From an uncultured Eggerthella sp. (GTDB lineage: Bacteria > Actinomycetota > Coriobacteriia > Coriobacteriales > Eggerthellaceae), in contig UQFK01000002.1 of assembly GCA_900540345.1 (NCBI GenBank), forward strand, positions 186,001-250,000: 64,000 nt of DNA. Direction: 5' to 3'. The position numbers and the translations under genes were made by a program. The notes beneath the pieces are model-generated. The model was given only the letters and a program-made list of their open reading frames with translations, made no database searches and was not told where the DNA came from. Of this stretch, positions 7,673 to 16,592 are shown piece after piece (the stretch's first letter is position 1; each line of letters opens with the position of its first letter).

Positions 7673-8973
7673 GCCTTTCCATAGCGCACGCCTTCATCGC
7701 TGACCGCTTTACCGTTGGCTAATTCATGACGCGGAAGCAATTCTAGGAGCGGCTTGACCACAAAATCACGCTCGAGCAAGAGCGGATGAGGCAACGTAAG
7801 CGCTTCAAGATCAGACACATAGCCTTGGTAATCAAGAATATCGAGATCGCAGGTACGTGGTCCATTCTTCTGAGTGCGCACCCTGCCAAGGCTATTCTCG
7901 ATCGCCTGCAAGTAGGTAAGAAGCTCTTGAGGCGGAAGACCGGTACGAAGCAGCACAACTGCATTGACAAAAAGGTCTTGATCCTCGAAATACGCCGGCT
8001 CGCTTTCGTAGTAGCTTGAAATATCGATGATCTGCGTATCGGGCAACATGCACATATCACCGATCGCTTTGTTCAAAAGCGCGATCTTGCCCTCACGCTC
8101 CTCCCCTTCGTCTGCAACGAGCGCAACATTGCAACCCATGCCAATGAGCGCATACGGACGAAGGTTCTCTGCGAGTGCAGCTGCTGTGAGCGCAACATTA
8201 TGCGTACGAATAATCGATGCACCCAATTCAACAGCCATGAGCGCTTCAGCCGCAGAAGCTTCATCACGCTCTTTCGGATCATCGATGTGATAAACCTCGC
8301 CAATATAGCTTTTTCGAGACACTGCGACCATAGTGGGAAAACCAAGACGGTTTAGCTCATGGAAGTTACGCATGAGCTCGATGGTCTGCTTGACGGTCTT
8401 GCCAAAACCTGGACCTGGATCAAGACAGATTCGGGCGCGGTCGACTCCTTTTTCGATAAGAAGTTCTGCGCGATTGACCAAATAGGCCGAAACCTCCGCC
8501 ACGACATCATCGTAGCGTGGATCATCTTGCATAGTCTTTGGGCTTTCTCCCCCCATATGCATGACGACCAGGCCAGCATCGCACGCCACCGCAACATCGA
8601 CCATAGCCGGATCACGAAAGCCAGTAACATCGTTGATGATGGAAGCACCCGCTTCGAGAGCAGCTCGGGCAACTGAAGCATGGCGTGTATCGATGCTGAC
8701 GCAGATACCCTTCTTTGCAAGCGCGCGTACAACATTAAGAACGCGAGCACATTCCTCTTCTTCTGTTACGGGTGAAGCTCCGGGTCTGGTTGACTCACCG
8801 CCGACATCGATGATGAGCGCACCCTCTTCAACCATCTGAAGCGCACGTGCAATCGCGTCCTCTTCTGATGCATATGAGCCACCGTCAGAAAATGAATCGG
8901 GCGTAAGATTCAAGATGCCCATAATAATGGGCATCTTCGCATCAAAGTTATACTGAGCGCATTTCCAGATCAT
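7660..8973 (-). CDS. folP/folK: Dihydropteroate synthase / HPPK fusion
   Basis: One 437-aa chain carries two consecutive folate enzymes. Residues about 12-275 are dihydropteroate synthase (GILNLTPDSFSDGG near 19, DVGGESTRPGA near 56, and a late VSRKSYIG lysine loop). Residues about 277-437 are the pyrophosphokinase HPPK (IGMGCNVA start, YYESEPAYFEDQDLFVNAV, then GPRTCDLDILDYQG). The chain therefore makes 7,8-dihydropteroate from 6-hydroxymethyl-dihydropterin, ATP and p-aminobenzoate. Separate genes are usual in bacteria, and eukaryotic fusions place HPPK first. No folB is seen between or beside them. GAAGGAT precedes the ATG. It lies 23 nt after ftsH and overlaps birA. Confidence 0.92.
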   Translation of the reverse strand: MIWKCAQYNFDAKMPIIMGILNLTPDSFSDGGSYASEEDAIARALQMVEEGALIIDVGGESTRPGASPVTEEEECARVLNVVRALAKKGICVSIDTRHASVARAALEAGASIINDVTGFRDPAMVDVAVACDAGLVVMHMGGESPKTMQDDPRYDDVVAEVSAYLVNRAELLIEKGVDRARICLDPGPGFGKTVKQTIELMRNFHELNRLGFPTMVAVSRKSYIGEVYHIDDPKERDEASAAEALMAVELGASIIRTHNVALTAAALAENLRPYALIGMGCNVALVADEGEEREGKIALLNKAIGDMCMLPDTQIIDISSYYESEPAYFEDQDLFVNAVVLLRTGLPPQELLTYLQAIENSLGRVRTQKNGPRTCDLDILDYQGYVSDLEALTLPHPLLLERDFVVKPLLELLPRHELANGKAVSDEGVRYGKAWKC

Positions 8974-8996
8974 AGACGAGCATCCTTCGATTCGTG

Positions 8997-11315
8997 TTAT
9001 TGATCAGACTTGGTCTTGTCTTCGCCTTCGCCATCCTGGCTCTTCTGCATATCCCTGATCTTCTGCTCCAAGCCATCCAAGAACACCTTGTCCTCTTCAT
9101 CCGCTGGGCTCGCAGGGGCATCGTCTGCGCTCTTCGGCTGCTCAGAAGCTTCCGCTGGCTGCGCAGGTGAGCTCGGCTGGACGTTTGACTGAGCGCTCGA
9201 TAGAGAATCTGTAGATTCATCGGCGCGCTTCTCTTCTTTGGGCGCAAGCGTATTAGCTGCTTGCTGAGGCACTCCGCTTTGCTCAAGCTTCAAGTAATCG
9301 GCCCACTTGTTGTCAAGCAGCGCTGTACAAGCATCGCCATCGACTGTTTCGCGCTCAAGCAAGACCGAAGCCATAAGGTTCATCTGGTCCTTACGAGCCG
9401 AGAGGATCTCATAGGCACGATCGTGCGCTTCACGCATGATTCGTGCCACCTCTTCGTCGATGCGACGCGCTGTCTCTTCGGAATAGTCCTGCGTATTGCC
9501 GTAATCTCGACCCAAGAACACTTCATGGTTAGGCTGACCGAAGACCTGAACGCCCAGATCGGAACTCATGCCATAGTTCGTGACCATCGAGCGAGCCATC
9601 TTGGTCGCACGTTCAAGGTCGTTCGAAGCGCCCGTGGTGATATCGTCGCAGAAGATCTCTTCGGCAACACGGCCACCCAAGAACACTGCCAATTCATCGC
9701 GCATCTCATTGCGTGAATTCAAAACCTTGTCCTCGTTCGGAATAGAGAGCGTATAGCCAAGCGCACGACCACGCGAAATGATCGATATCTTATGCACAGG
9801 ATCTGCATGCGGGAGCAAATGACCCACGAGCGCATGACCCGATTCGTGGAATGCGATCGTACGGCGTGTCTGTTCATCAAGCACACGACCCTTACGTTCA
9901 GGACCGGCAATCACACGCTCCATGCTTTCAGTGACCTCTTGCTCGGAGATGATGTGCTTATTGCGTCGTGCAGAAAGAATCGCAGCCTCATTGAGCAGGT
10001 TCGCCAGATCTGCACCCGTAAACCCTGGAGTAAGCTTTGCAAGACGCGGCAGATTGACATCAGCTGCAAGCGGCTTGTTTTCTGCGTGGACCTTCAAAAT
10101 CTTCTCGCGGCCCTTCACATCGGGCACATCAACGACGATCTGACGATCGAAGCGCCCTGGACGAAGCAATGCAGGGTCAAGAACGTCCGAGCGGTTTGTT
10201 GCCGCGATGAGCACGACCGAATCGTTCGCCTCAAAACCGTCCATCTCGACAAGAAGCTGATTGAGGGTCTGCTCGCGTTCATCGTGTCCGCCGCCAAGGC
10301 CAGCACCACGCTGACGACCGACCGCATCGATCTCGTCGATGAAGATAATAGCCGGAGCAGCTTCTTTTGCCTGCTTGAACAGATCGCGTACGCGCGATGC
10401 GCCAACGCCGACGAACATCTCAACGAAATCAGAGCCAGAAATGCTGAAAAATGGCACGCCTGCCTCGCCCGCTACCGCTCGTGCCAGCAAAGTCTTGCCC
10501 GTGCCCGGAGGGCCTACAAGCAAACAACCGCGCGGGATCTTCGCACCCATTGCCTGGTACTTCGCAGGATTATCGAGAAAGTCTTTGATCTCTTGCATCT
10601 CTTCGACCGCTTCATCGACACCAGCAACATCTGAGAAATGAACATCAGGATGCTCTTCGACCGACTTCTTCGCCTTGGCTTTGCCAAATGACATCTGCGA
10701 GTTGTTCGCCTTGTTCATCTGCGAGAAGAAGAAGAACAGCAGACCTGCGATCAGCAAAATGGGTAACAGCGAAAGGAAGATCGAACCCCATGGCGATGGC
10801 AACGTGATGCTGTATTCGATCTCGGGATGGGAAGCCATAAGCTCACCCAGTGTATCTTGGCCAACCCATGTACAAGTGAAATTGTGCATGTTGCCCAGCG
10901 TCTTAGCAGAAAGGATGCTCGGCTCAATGGTGCCAAGACGAGCACCGTCATTGATGATGGTACCCAGCTGCGAATTGATCGCCTCAATACCGGTATTGAA
11001 CGCATCTGCCGCACTTACTCCTGCAGTCTGCGCAGGATAGTAGGTGCCCGAGATAGTCTCTCCGCCAGCATCATACACAACTGTTTCGACTCTTCCCTGC
11101 TCGACCGCTTGGGTGAACTCCGAGGTGAGCAGCGAATCGGTCTGGGTAATGCCATCCGAAGAACCAGCAGGCATGCGCGTGATCATCGAAAAGAAGAATA
11201 TCGCCACGAGTGCAAGCACTACGATGGTGACGATATTGATCTGCTTTGGACGATTCGGTTGTTTGCCCGACTTATTCGGTTGCTTATTGTTCTTTGAATT
11301 TGGATCCTGTGCCAT
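8997..11315 (-). CDS. ftsH: ATP-dependent zinc metalloprotease FtsH
   Basis: Membrane-anchored AAA+ protease (772 aa) that degrades membrane and some soluble proteins. Two membrane helices (about residues 28-46 and 176-198) flank an external domain. The AAA module has Walker A GPPGTGKT at 268-275 and Walker B IIFIDE at 323-328, and the zinc site HESGH is at 490-494. The extracytoplasmic domain is about 130 residues and the C-terminal tail past about 690 is long, rich in Ser, Pro, Gln and acidic residues and likely disordered; both make it longer than E. coli FtsH (about 644 aa). It sits in the common tilS-hpt-ftsH order. Confidence 0.97.
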   Translation of the reverse strand: MAQDPNSKNNKQPNKSGKQPNRPKQINIVTIVVLALVAIFFFSMITRMPAGSSDGITQTDSLLTSEFTQAVEQGRVETVVYDAGGETISGTYYPAQTAGVSAADAFNTGIEAINSQLGTIINDGARLGTIEPSILSAKTLGNMHNFTCTWVGQDTLGELMASHPEIEYSITLPSPWGSIFLSLLPILLIAGLLFFFFSQMNKANNSQMSFGKAKAKKSVEEHPDVHFSDVAGVDEAVEEMQEIKDFLDNPAKYQAMGAKIPRGCLLVGPPGTGKTLLARAVAGEAGVPFFSISGSDFVEMFVGVGASRVRDLFKQAKEAAPAIIFIDEIDAVGRQRGAGLGGGHDEREQTLNQLLVEMDGFEANDSVVLIAATNRSDVLDPALLRPGRFDRQIVVDVPDVKGREKILKVHAENKPLAADVNLPRLAKLTPGFTGADLANLLNEAAILSARRNKHIISEQEVTESMERVIAGPERKGRVLDEQTRRTIAFHESGHALVGHLLPHADPVHKISIISRGRALGYTLSIPNEDKVLNSRNEMRDELAVFLGGRVAEEIFCDDITTGASNDLERATKMARSMVTNYGMSSDLGVQVFGQPNHEVFLGRDYGNTQDYSEETARRIDEEVARIMREAHDRAYEILSARKDQMNLMASVLLERETVDGDACTALLDNKWADYLKLEQSGVPQQAANTLAPKEEKRADESTDSLSSAQSNVQPSSPAQPAEASEQPKSADDAPASPADEEDKVFLDGLEQKIRDMQKSQDGEGEDKTKSDQ

Positions 11316-11373
11316 AAATTCGATGTTCCTTGTTCAGTCTTGCCTATCTAGTGATGTTCTTTAAAGCAGTGCT

Positions 11374-11919
11374 CTATGCGATAACGCCTGGCTTCAAGAT
11401 GCCGATATACGGAAGGTTTCGGTAATGCTCTGCAAAGTCCAGTCCATAGCCAACCACAAATTCATCTGGGCAGATAAAGCCCACGTATTTGTACGGAAGA
11501 TCGGGCTGACTAGGCAGATCCTTGCGCAGAAGCGAAGCGATCGCGATAGATGCAGGTTTGCGCGATGCAAGGTTGTTAAAAAGATATTGAAGCGTAAGCC
11601 CGCTATCGATGATATCTTCAGCGATGAGTACGTGACGACCTGTTATATCGCTCGTAAGGTCCTTTTGGATATTTACGACACCTGAGCTTTTCGCTGCAGC
11701 GCCATAGGAGGAAACAGCCATGAAATCCATCTCAAGCGGAAGTTCGATCTTGCGCACAAGATCTGCCATGAAAAGAGCTGCGCCTCGCAAGACCGAGATG
11801 ACCACAAGATCTTTGCCTTGGTAATCGCGGGTAATGGCAGCGCCCATTTCGCTCACGCAGTTCTGAAGCTGTTCTTCAGAGAATAAAATGCGATCGAGAT
11901 CGGGATGTAGTCCTTCCAC
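11374..11919 (-). CDS. hpt: Hypoxanthine phosphoribosyltransferase
   Basis: Purine salvage enzyme (181 aa) converting hypoxanthine or guanine and PRPP to IMP or GMP. The PRPP-binding loop VLIAEDIIDSGLT is at about residues 96-108, and the flexible loop (MAVSSYG) and C-terminal base-binding residues (KYVGFICPDEFVVGYGLD) are present. It lies 58 nt upstream of ftsH, an arrangement conserved in many Gram-positive bacteria after tilS. A structured 169-nt gap separates it from maf. Confidence 0.95.
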   Translation of the reverse strand: MEGLHPDLDRILFSEEQLQNCVSEMGAAITRDYQGKDLVVISVLRGAALFMADLVRKIELPLEMDFMAVSSYGAAAKSSGVVNIQKDLTSDITGRHVLIAEDIIDSGLTLQYLFNNLASRKPASIAIASLLRKDLPSQPDLPYKYVGFICPDEFVVGYGLDFAEHYRNLPYIGILKPGVIA

Positions 11920-12061
11920 CGTTCCTCTTTCTTGACGAGCGTATACAGACCGCTGTACGGCCTAATAGGTTAGTTTAACAAAAGGCACGCAGGTAGTTCT
12001 GCGAAGAGAGTCCGCAACGAACAATTGCAACAAATTTGCAATAAATCTACATCTTGCGCCC

Positions 12062-12093
12062 CCTAAACGAGCATCTCCGCGTGGTCGTTTAGG
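12062..12093. other. Hairpin spanning the stop codon of maf
   Basis: A perfect 9-bp inverted repeat, CCTAAACGA (12062-12070) and TCGTTTAGG (12085-12093), encloses a 14-nt loop. It overlaps the maf stop codon at 12089. No T-run follows on the minus strand, so it looks like an mRNA-stability or processing hairpin between maf and hpt, not a terminator. Confidence 0.45.
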
Positions 12094-12796
12094 CGCGATC
12101 CTCTTGCCCTTCTTTATCAACGACTTCAATCTCAAGTTCGCGGCGGAGCAAGTCAGGGAAGTTCTCGAGAAGCTTATCGACAGGAAGGCCGACAATATTG
12201 TTGTAGTCGCCCTCATAGTGCTGGACGAGCGCAGCACCTTTACCTTGAATGCCATACGCACCCGCTTTATCGATGGTCTCGCCCGTTGCAACATAGGCAT
12301 TGATATCCTCATCGCTCAATTCTTTGAACGTGACCTGGCTCGTCTCTGTAAAAGTACGAAATCCGATGGAGACGTTGCCATCGCCGCCTTTTTCTTCAGT
12401 TTCATTCAAAAGAAGCATCCAAACCGAAACGCCTGTGATCACCTCATGCGTTCTGCCTGAAAGCTTGCGCAGCATCTCGCGCGCATGATCGGCTGAATAG
12501 GGCTTTCCGAGCATCTCTCCATCGAGCACAACCATCGTGTCTGCGCCGATCACGATACCCAGACCTACGGGATTTAAGGCAAGCACCTCTTGTACGACCG
12601 CACCCGCCTTACGCTCAGCGAGCTTCTTCACCGCTTCTTGTGGATCGGCTAACAAGTCGGGATCGAGCGACTCATCGACCTCGGTCGATCCCGTGAAGAC
12701 CGTAAAATGCACGCCGGCCTCTTCGAGCAATTGCTTACGACGAGGAGACTTGGAAGCGAGGATGATATTGATGGGGATCGATGGCTGCTCTGCCAT
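12089..12796 (-). CDS. maf: Maf-family nucleotide pyrophosphatase
   Basis: Cytoplasmic house-cleaning enzyme of the Maf/HAM1 fold that hydrolyses canonical and modified nucleoside triphosphates to the monophosphate. The N-terminal signature ILASKSPRRKQLLEEAG and the catalytic GADTMV and KAGAYGIQGKGA segments are seen. There is an acidic insertion (NETEEKGGDGN) in the middle. A GTG two codons upstream begins the longest frame, but TTAGGAG sits five bases before the ATG at 12796, so I chose that (235 aa). Between tilS and hpt in the same direction, it appears to be an insertion into the usual tilS-hpt-ftsH order. Confidence 0.92.
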   Translation of the reverse strand: MAEQPSIPINIILASKSPRRKQLLEEAGVHFTVFTGSTEVDESLDPDLLADPQEAVKKLAERKAGAVVQEVLALNPVGLGIVIGADTMVVLDGEMLGKPYSADHAREMLRKLSGRTHEVITGVSVWMLLLNETEEKGGDGNVSIGFRTFTETSQVTFKELSDEDINAYVATGETIDKAGAYGIQGKGAALVQHYEGDYNNIVGLPVDKLLENFPDLLRRELEIEVVDKEGQEDRA

Positions 12797-12862
12797 GTGC
12801 ACTCCTAATTCTGCGGGATCGTAAATAGATATTTTCTTATTATGCCCGAGACAAGCTCGTTT

Positions 12863-13936
12863 TTATGCTCGTTTCCGGCGTGCGCGAAAGCGTGCCATAG
12901 GCTCGATCAGGACACCGCGTTTGTTAGCGCTCACTGCAAGATCGCCTTGGATATTTGCAACATAGCCTCCCTTTGGGGCACCCTGCTCATCGAATGCCTG
13001 CAATACCGCTTCGATCGAGGCGCTCTCGATACGACCTTCTGAGCCAATAAGCTCTTCGAGGATCGACTTGATCGCCCTCCGCTCGATTGGTACAACAAGC
13101 TCTCCAAAACCTGGCAACAGCAGCGCTTGACCATCACCCTTCTCGACATGGAGAGCAATCTCGCGCTGTGCAAGGTCTTCCATGAAATCGTCCTCGTCTG
13201 CGATGAGATCCATCGTTCGACAAAGCGTATCGAGTAAGCGGGCATTGTGCTGCTTTGCTGCAGGAACGATGGTATGACGGACGTAGGAACGAAAGCGATC
13301 GGTATGAGCATTGGTCGCATCCTCGCGCCAAAGCTCTCCTTCATCATCGCGCACGATCGCATCTCCGCTCTGGGCACGATGTAGAAGGTACTCACGCAAT
13401 TGCGTGCGCGAAACATTCAGCAAAGGGCGAACCACCGGACCGTTCTGATAGAGCATCGAACGAAATCCTCCAGGTCCTGTGCCTTTTATCGAACGCATAT
13501 AGAAGTTCTCGACGCGGTCGTCTTGCGTGTGCGCAGTAACAATGCGCCCTTCAGCAAGCGGAAGCATCTCATGCCGACAAAGACTCTCGAGCGCTTCATG
13601 CGCCGCAATATAGCGCTCCTGACGACCAAGGGCTTCGATATTTGCACCGCTCTCACGCGCCAAGAGTGCAATATCGACTTCACAGCAAAAGAAGGGAATA
13701 TCGAGTGCTTCAGCGAGCGCGGCAACGAAGCGCTGATCGTCTTCGGCATCTTGACCGCGAAGCTTGTGATTCACATGCAAGCACGCCAGCGGTCCTACAA
13801 GACCACGCATACGAAGATCATGCATGATATAGGTGAGCGCAGCCGAATCAGAACCCCCGGACACCATAAGCAGGCATGGCGATGCGGCATTGAAGAGCTT
13901 GCGCTCTTGGATGGTCGTTTCTATAGTTTCGAGCAC
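12863..13936 (-). CDS. tilS: tRNA(Ile)-lysidine synthase
   Basis: Modifies C34 of the CAU-anticodon tRNA-Ile with lysine, so that AUA is read as isoleucine. The ATP-pyrophosphatase P-loop SGGSDS (about residues 26-31) and the HVNHKLRG and THAQDDRVENF-like HTQDD segments are characteristic. At 357 aa it has a shortened C-terminal region. The start is GTG at 13936 with AGGA at seven-base spacing; no ATG is suitably placed. First gene of the minus-strand cluster tilS-maf-hpt-ftsH-folPK-birA. Confidence 0.93.
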   Translation of the reverse strand: MLETIETTIQERKLFNAASPCLLMVSGGSDSAALTYIMHDLRMRGLVGPLACLHVNHKLRGQDAEDDQRFVAALAEALDIPFFCCEVDIALLARESGANIEALGRQERYIAAHEALESLCRHEMLPLAEGRIVTAHTQDDRVENFYMRSIKGTGPGGFRSMLYQNGPVVRPLLNVSRTQLREYLLHRAQSGDAIVRDDEGELWREDATNAHTDRFRSYVRHTIVPAAKQHNARLLDTLCRTMDLIADEDDFMEDLAQREIALHVEKGDGQALLLPGFGELVVPIERRAIKSILEELIGSEGRIESASIEAVLQAFDEQGAPKGGYVANIQGDLAVSANKRGVLIEPMARFRARRKRA

Positions 13937-14053
13937 GGGACATTCCTTTTACGAATTGTTTTCATTCGATCAGTGCGCTTCTCTATTTTGTAACGCTCGC
14001 GTATCCTAGGGAAGCGATCTCATAAGAATGACAGAAGAAAGCAGGTGGTGGCC

Positions 14054-14428
14054 ATGAATTTCATTCTTCGTGTAATCGGCATCTTCGTAGCAGTAGCGGT
14101 AGCTGTGTGGCTCGTTCCTGGCATCGAAGTCGGAGGAACCGTGTCTACATGGGCAAGCGTTCTGATCATCGCACTCATCATCGCGTTGCTCAATATGACC
14201 ATCAAACCTATTCTGCAGGTGATCGGATTGCCCATCACCTTCATCACGCTGGGTATCTTCTACCTGGTCATCAACACTGCATTGCTCTACTTGGCGTCTT
14301 GGCTTGCGGGCAGTCTATTCGGCATCGACTTCATCATCGCAAGCTTCGGATCGGGATTCGTAGCAAGCATCGTCATCTCGATCGTATCGAGCATTTTAAA
14401 TGGCGTGCTCGGAACGAAAAGTGTTTAG
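14054..14428 (+). CDS. YvlD-like (phage holin family / DUF360) membrane protein
   Basis: Small integral membrane protein (124 aa) with four hydrophobic helices and the family motif VSTWASVLIIALIIALLN followed by IKPILQVIGLPITFITLGIF. It belongs to the four-helix group annotated as mycobacterial phage holin or YvlD, which is chromosomal and of uncertain role, probably envelope-related. Two in-frame GTGs precede, but AGGTGG lies five bases before the ATG at 14054. It is divergent from tilS and ends at a two-way terminator shared with ferritin. Confidence 0.85.
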   Translation: MNFILRVIGIFVAVAVAVWLVPGIEVGGTVSTWASVLIIALIIALLNMTIKPILQVIGLPITFITLGIFYLVINTALLYLASWLAGSLFGIDFIIASFGSGFVASIVISIVSSILNGVLGTKSV

Positions 14429-14480
14429 TTCTGGAGCGTGCCCGATCAAACGCGCTCGATCCGCGCTGTATACAAACATG

Positions 14481-14508
14481 AAAAAGGCTCCTTTAACGGA
14501 GCCTTTTT
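14481..14508. terminator. Bidirectional intrinsic terminator
   Basis: AAAAAGGCTCC (14481-14491), loop TTTAAC, GGAGCCTTTTT (14498-14508) is a perfect 11-bp stem with A-tract and T-tract, so it works in both directions. It lies between the convergent YvlD-like and ferritin genes. Confidence 0.9.
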
Positions 14509-14530
14509 CAGTGGTTGTGTAGGTCGATGA

Positions 14531-15034
14531 TTATTCAGCAGGTGCACTATAGGAACGGGAAGCACATTCTTGGTCAAGATCATAGAGTGCTTTCGCATCA
14601 CCACCGAAAAGCTTCATACGCGTGAGCATGGTCTCAGCAGTATCTTCCTCTTCACCCTGCTCTTCGATAAACCAATCGAGGAACTTCATCGTGCGATAAT
14701 CATTCACGTTAGCGGCCGCAGCATAAATATCATTGATAAGAGATGTGACATACTTCTCGTGCTCGAGGCCTGCTTCGAGTGGCTGGATGTGAGAAGTGAA
14801 GGTCTTGTCAGGCTGAGCAATAGCCTCAAGAACGACCTTCTGACCATTCTCGTGCAGATAGTCGCGGAACTTGAGTGCATGATCGCGCTCTTCTTGCGCC
14901 TGGATCATGTACCAGTTCGCAAATCCGCTCAAACCCTCTTCTTCGTAATAGTTCGCGAAGTCCATATACAAATACGCCGAGTAGAGCTCTTTATTGATCT
15001 GATCATTGAGCAACTCGTAGACCTTCTTATCCAT
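14531..15034 (-). CDS. ftn: Ferritin (non-haem)
   Basis: Iron-storage protein (167 aa) that oxidises Fe2+ at a dinuclear centre and stores it in a 24-mer shell. The ferroxidase ligands are visible: Glu in NKELYSAYLYMD (near 17), EERDHALKF (Glu 50 and His 53), and later Glu residues in the FIEEQGEEEDTAETM helix. The length and absence of haem ligands fit FtnA-type ferritin. With rubrerythrin at 29.8 kb it forms the oxidative-stress and iron defence expected in an anaerobe. The divergent neighbour is a TetR-family regulator; no Fur-box could be assigned with confidence in the 163-nt gap. Confidence 0.95.
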   Translation of the reverse strand: MDKKVYELLNDQINKELYSAYLYMDFANYYEEEGLSGFANWYMIQAQEERDHALKFRDYLHENGQKVVLEAIAQPDKTFTSHIQPLEAGLEHEKYVTSLINDIYAAAANVNDYRTMKFLDWFIEEQGEEEDTAETMLTRMKLFGGDAKALYDLDQECASRSYSAPAE

Positions 15035-15197
15035 GATGATCCTTTCTCCTCGTGTTTTACCTGCACAGAACCTATTATCCCGAGCAAGTCGATCGATGTT
15101 TCATCCATGATACATCTGATTTTCGCGCTACATTTGCATAAATAGTTATAATCATCATGTTGTAATGTTCTGACGTGTGGCTTTGGGAAGGAGCTTC

Positions 15198-15938
15198 ATG
15201 AAGGATATTTCACAGAGCACCGAAGACACGAACGCTCCTTCGAAGAAGAGAGCAGCTTCGCGCAGTTCGAACGCAAAATCAAACCAGCGACAACAGATTG
15301 TCTTCACCGCAAGTAAGCTCTTCCAGGAAAACGGTTACAACAAGACTTCCATCTCAGAGATCGCTCGTCAGATCGGGCTCAATCAGTCCTCGATCTATTA
15401 CTGGTTCCCTTCGAAAGAAGCGATTTTGGAGAGCATCTATGATGCCAATCGCGCTCTTTCTGTCGTTGAGCGTATTCAAAACGAGGTCAGCGATCACATC
15501 GTGCAGCTCTATATGCTCATCGTCTACGATGTGGTGCGCAAATGCGAACTGCCCTTCGACTTCATCGAACTTGAGAATCTCGTCCAGGAAAACCCCAAAA
15601 AGTACCAAGGGTTCTTGAAGAGCTATCGCGAGTATTATCAAGCCTTCGAGAAGATCATTACGCTGGGCATCAAAGAAGGCGTATTCAATGAATGCCTCGT
15701 CGACGAACAAGTAGTCACGATCCTCTCGATCAACGAAGGACTTCAGCACCACTATCATGGAAAACAGCGTAACCGTCTTATCCTGACTACCTGCGATTAC
15801 ACCGTAAAGGACCATTCGCCCGACGCGATCGGCCACATGGCTGCCCGCACGATCATCCCAGGAATGCTCAGTAAACCTCAAAGCATCGACGATATCCGCG
15901 ATAAGGCACTCAAAGCACTCAATGATCTGGATATCTGA
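15198..15938 (+). CDS. TetR/AcrR-family transcriptional regulator
   Basis: DNA-binding regulator, 246 aa. After a basic, disordered 25-residue leader comes the TetR helix-turn-helix (QQIVFTASKLFQENGYNKTS, then SEIARQIGLNQSSIYYWFPS), then an all-helical ligand domain. An upstream GTG extends the frame, but GGAAGGAG lies directly before the ATG at 15198. It is divergent from ferritin and convergent with the HAD gene, ending immediately before that gene's stop. No copy of the CoA-gene dyad was found in its promoter region. Ligand unknown. Confidence 0.88.
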   Translation: MKDISQSTEDTNAPSKKRAASRSSNAKSNQRQQIVFTASKLFQENGYNKTSISEIARQIGLNQSSIYYWFPSKEAILESIYDANRALSVVERIQNEVSDHIVQLYMLIVYDVVRKCELPFDFIELENLVQENPKKYQGFLKSYREYYQAFEKIITLGIKEGVFNECLVDEQVVTILSINEGLQHHYHGKQRNRLILTTCDYTVKDHSPDAIGHMAARTIIPGMLSKPQSIDDIRDKALKALNDLDI

Positions 15939-16592
15939 TCATCGAAAGCAATCGAGCGAAAGCTCCTCGAAGCTCTTTACGACAATAGTTGCTCGATCCT
16001 GCCACGCATCGAAAGGAAGATCTTCGTGCGGATCGTAAATGCCAACGGTTGGATAGCCCGCTTCTCTCAAAACGCACAAGGCATAGAGCGAATCATCAAA
16101 GCCCCAGGTCGATTGTGTTTCGGTGCCCATCAGTTCGCGCGCGTGATCGAAAATACGAGGCTCGCGCTTAGAAGCCCCTAGGTCTTCCACAGAGAGCACG
16201 CATGAGAAATACGGTTCAAGACCTGTTGATTTAAGTGCAGTACGGATATAGAGCTTAGGACTCGAAGACGCGACGCTCATCTTGATGCCGCTTTGTTTGC
16301 ATGACTCAAGAAATGCTCGCACACCAGGCAAAACGCGCACATGATGCGAAAGATACTCGACCATATGATCGTCCATGATCTTTCTCACTTCGGCGGCATC
16401 CACGCCAAGACCAGCCTTATCGTGAAACCATTGCGCGGTCTCGTCGAGTGTAAAGGTCGTGAACAGGGCACGATCTTCACGCGTTACCGCAACGTTCGAT
16501 TGCTCAAGAAGAACGCTCTCGAGATCGCGCCATGCATCGAGCGAGTCGACAAGCGTACCATCAAGGTCGAGGATCGCACCTGTTATCGCCAT
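15939..16592 (-). CDS. HAD-superfamily phosphatase (phosphoglucomutase-like)
   Basis: Haloacid dehalogenase-type hydrolase, 217 aa, with motif I DLDGTLVDS at residues 8-16 (nucleophile Asp8, general acid Asp10), motif II SVASSSP near 107, the motif III lysine (KREPRIF) and motif IV GFDDS (Asp pair). The helical cap between residues about 15 and 85 marks it as subfamily IA, beta-phosphoglucomutase/phosphoglycolate-phosphatase type. Its ATG overlaps the stop of the upstream aminotransferase (TAATG), so the two are translationally coupled. Substrate not determinable. Confidence 0.88.
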   Translation of the reverse strand: MAITGAILDLDGTLVDSLDAWRDLESVLLEQSNVAVTREDRALFTTFTLDETAQWFHDKAGLGVDAAEVRKIMDDHMVEYLSHHVRVLPGVRAFLESCKQSGIKMSVASSSPKLYIRTALKSTGLEPYFSCVLSVEDLGASKREPRIFDHARELMGTETQSTWGFDDSLYALCVLREAGYPTVGIYDPHEDLPFDAWQDRATIVVKSFEELSLDCFR

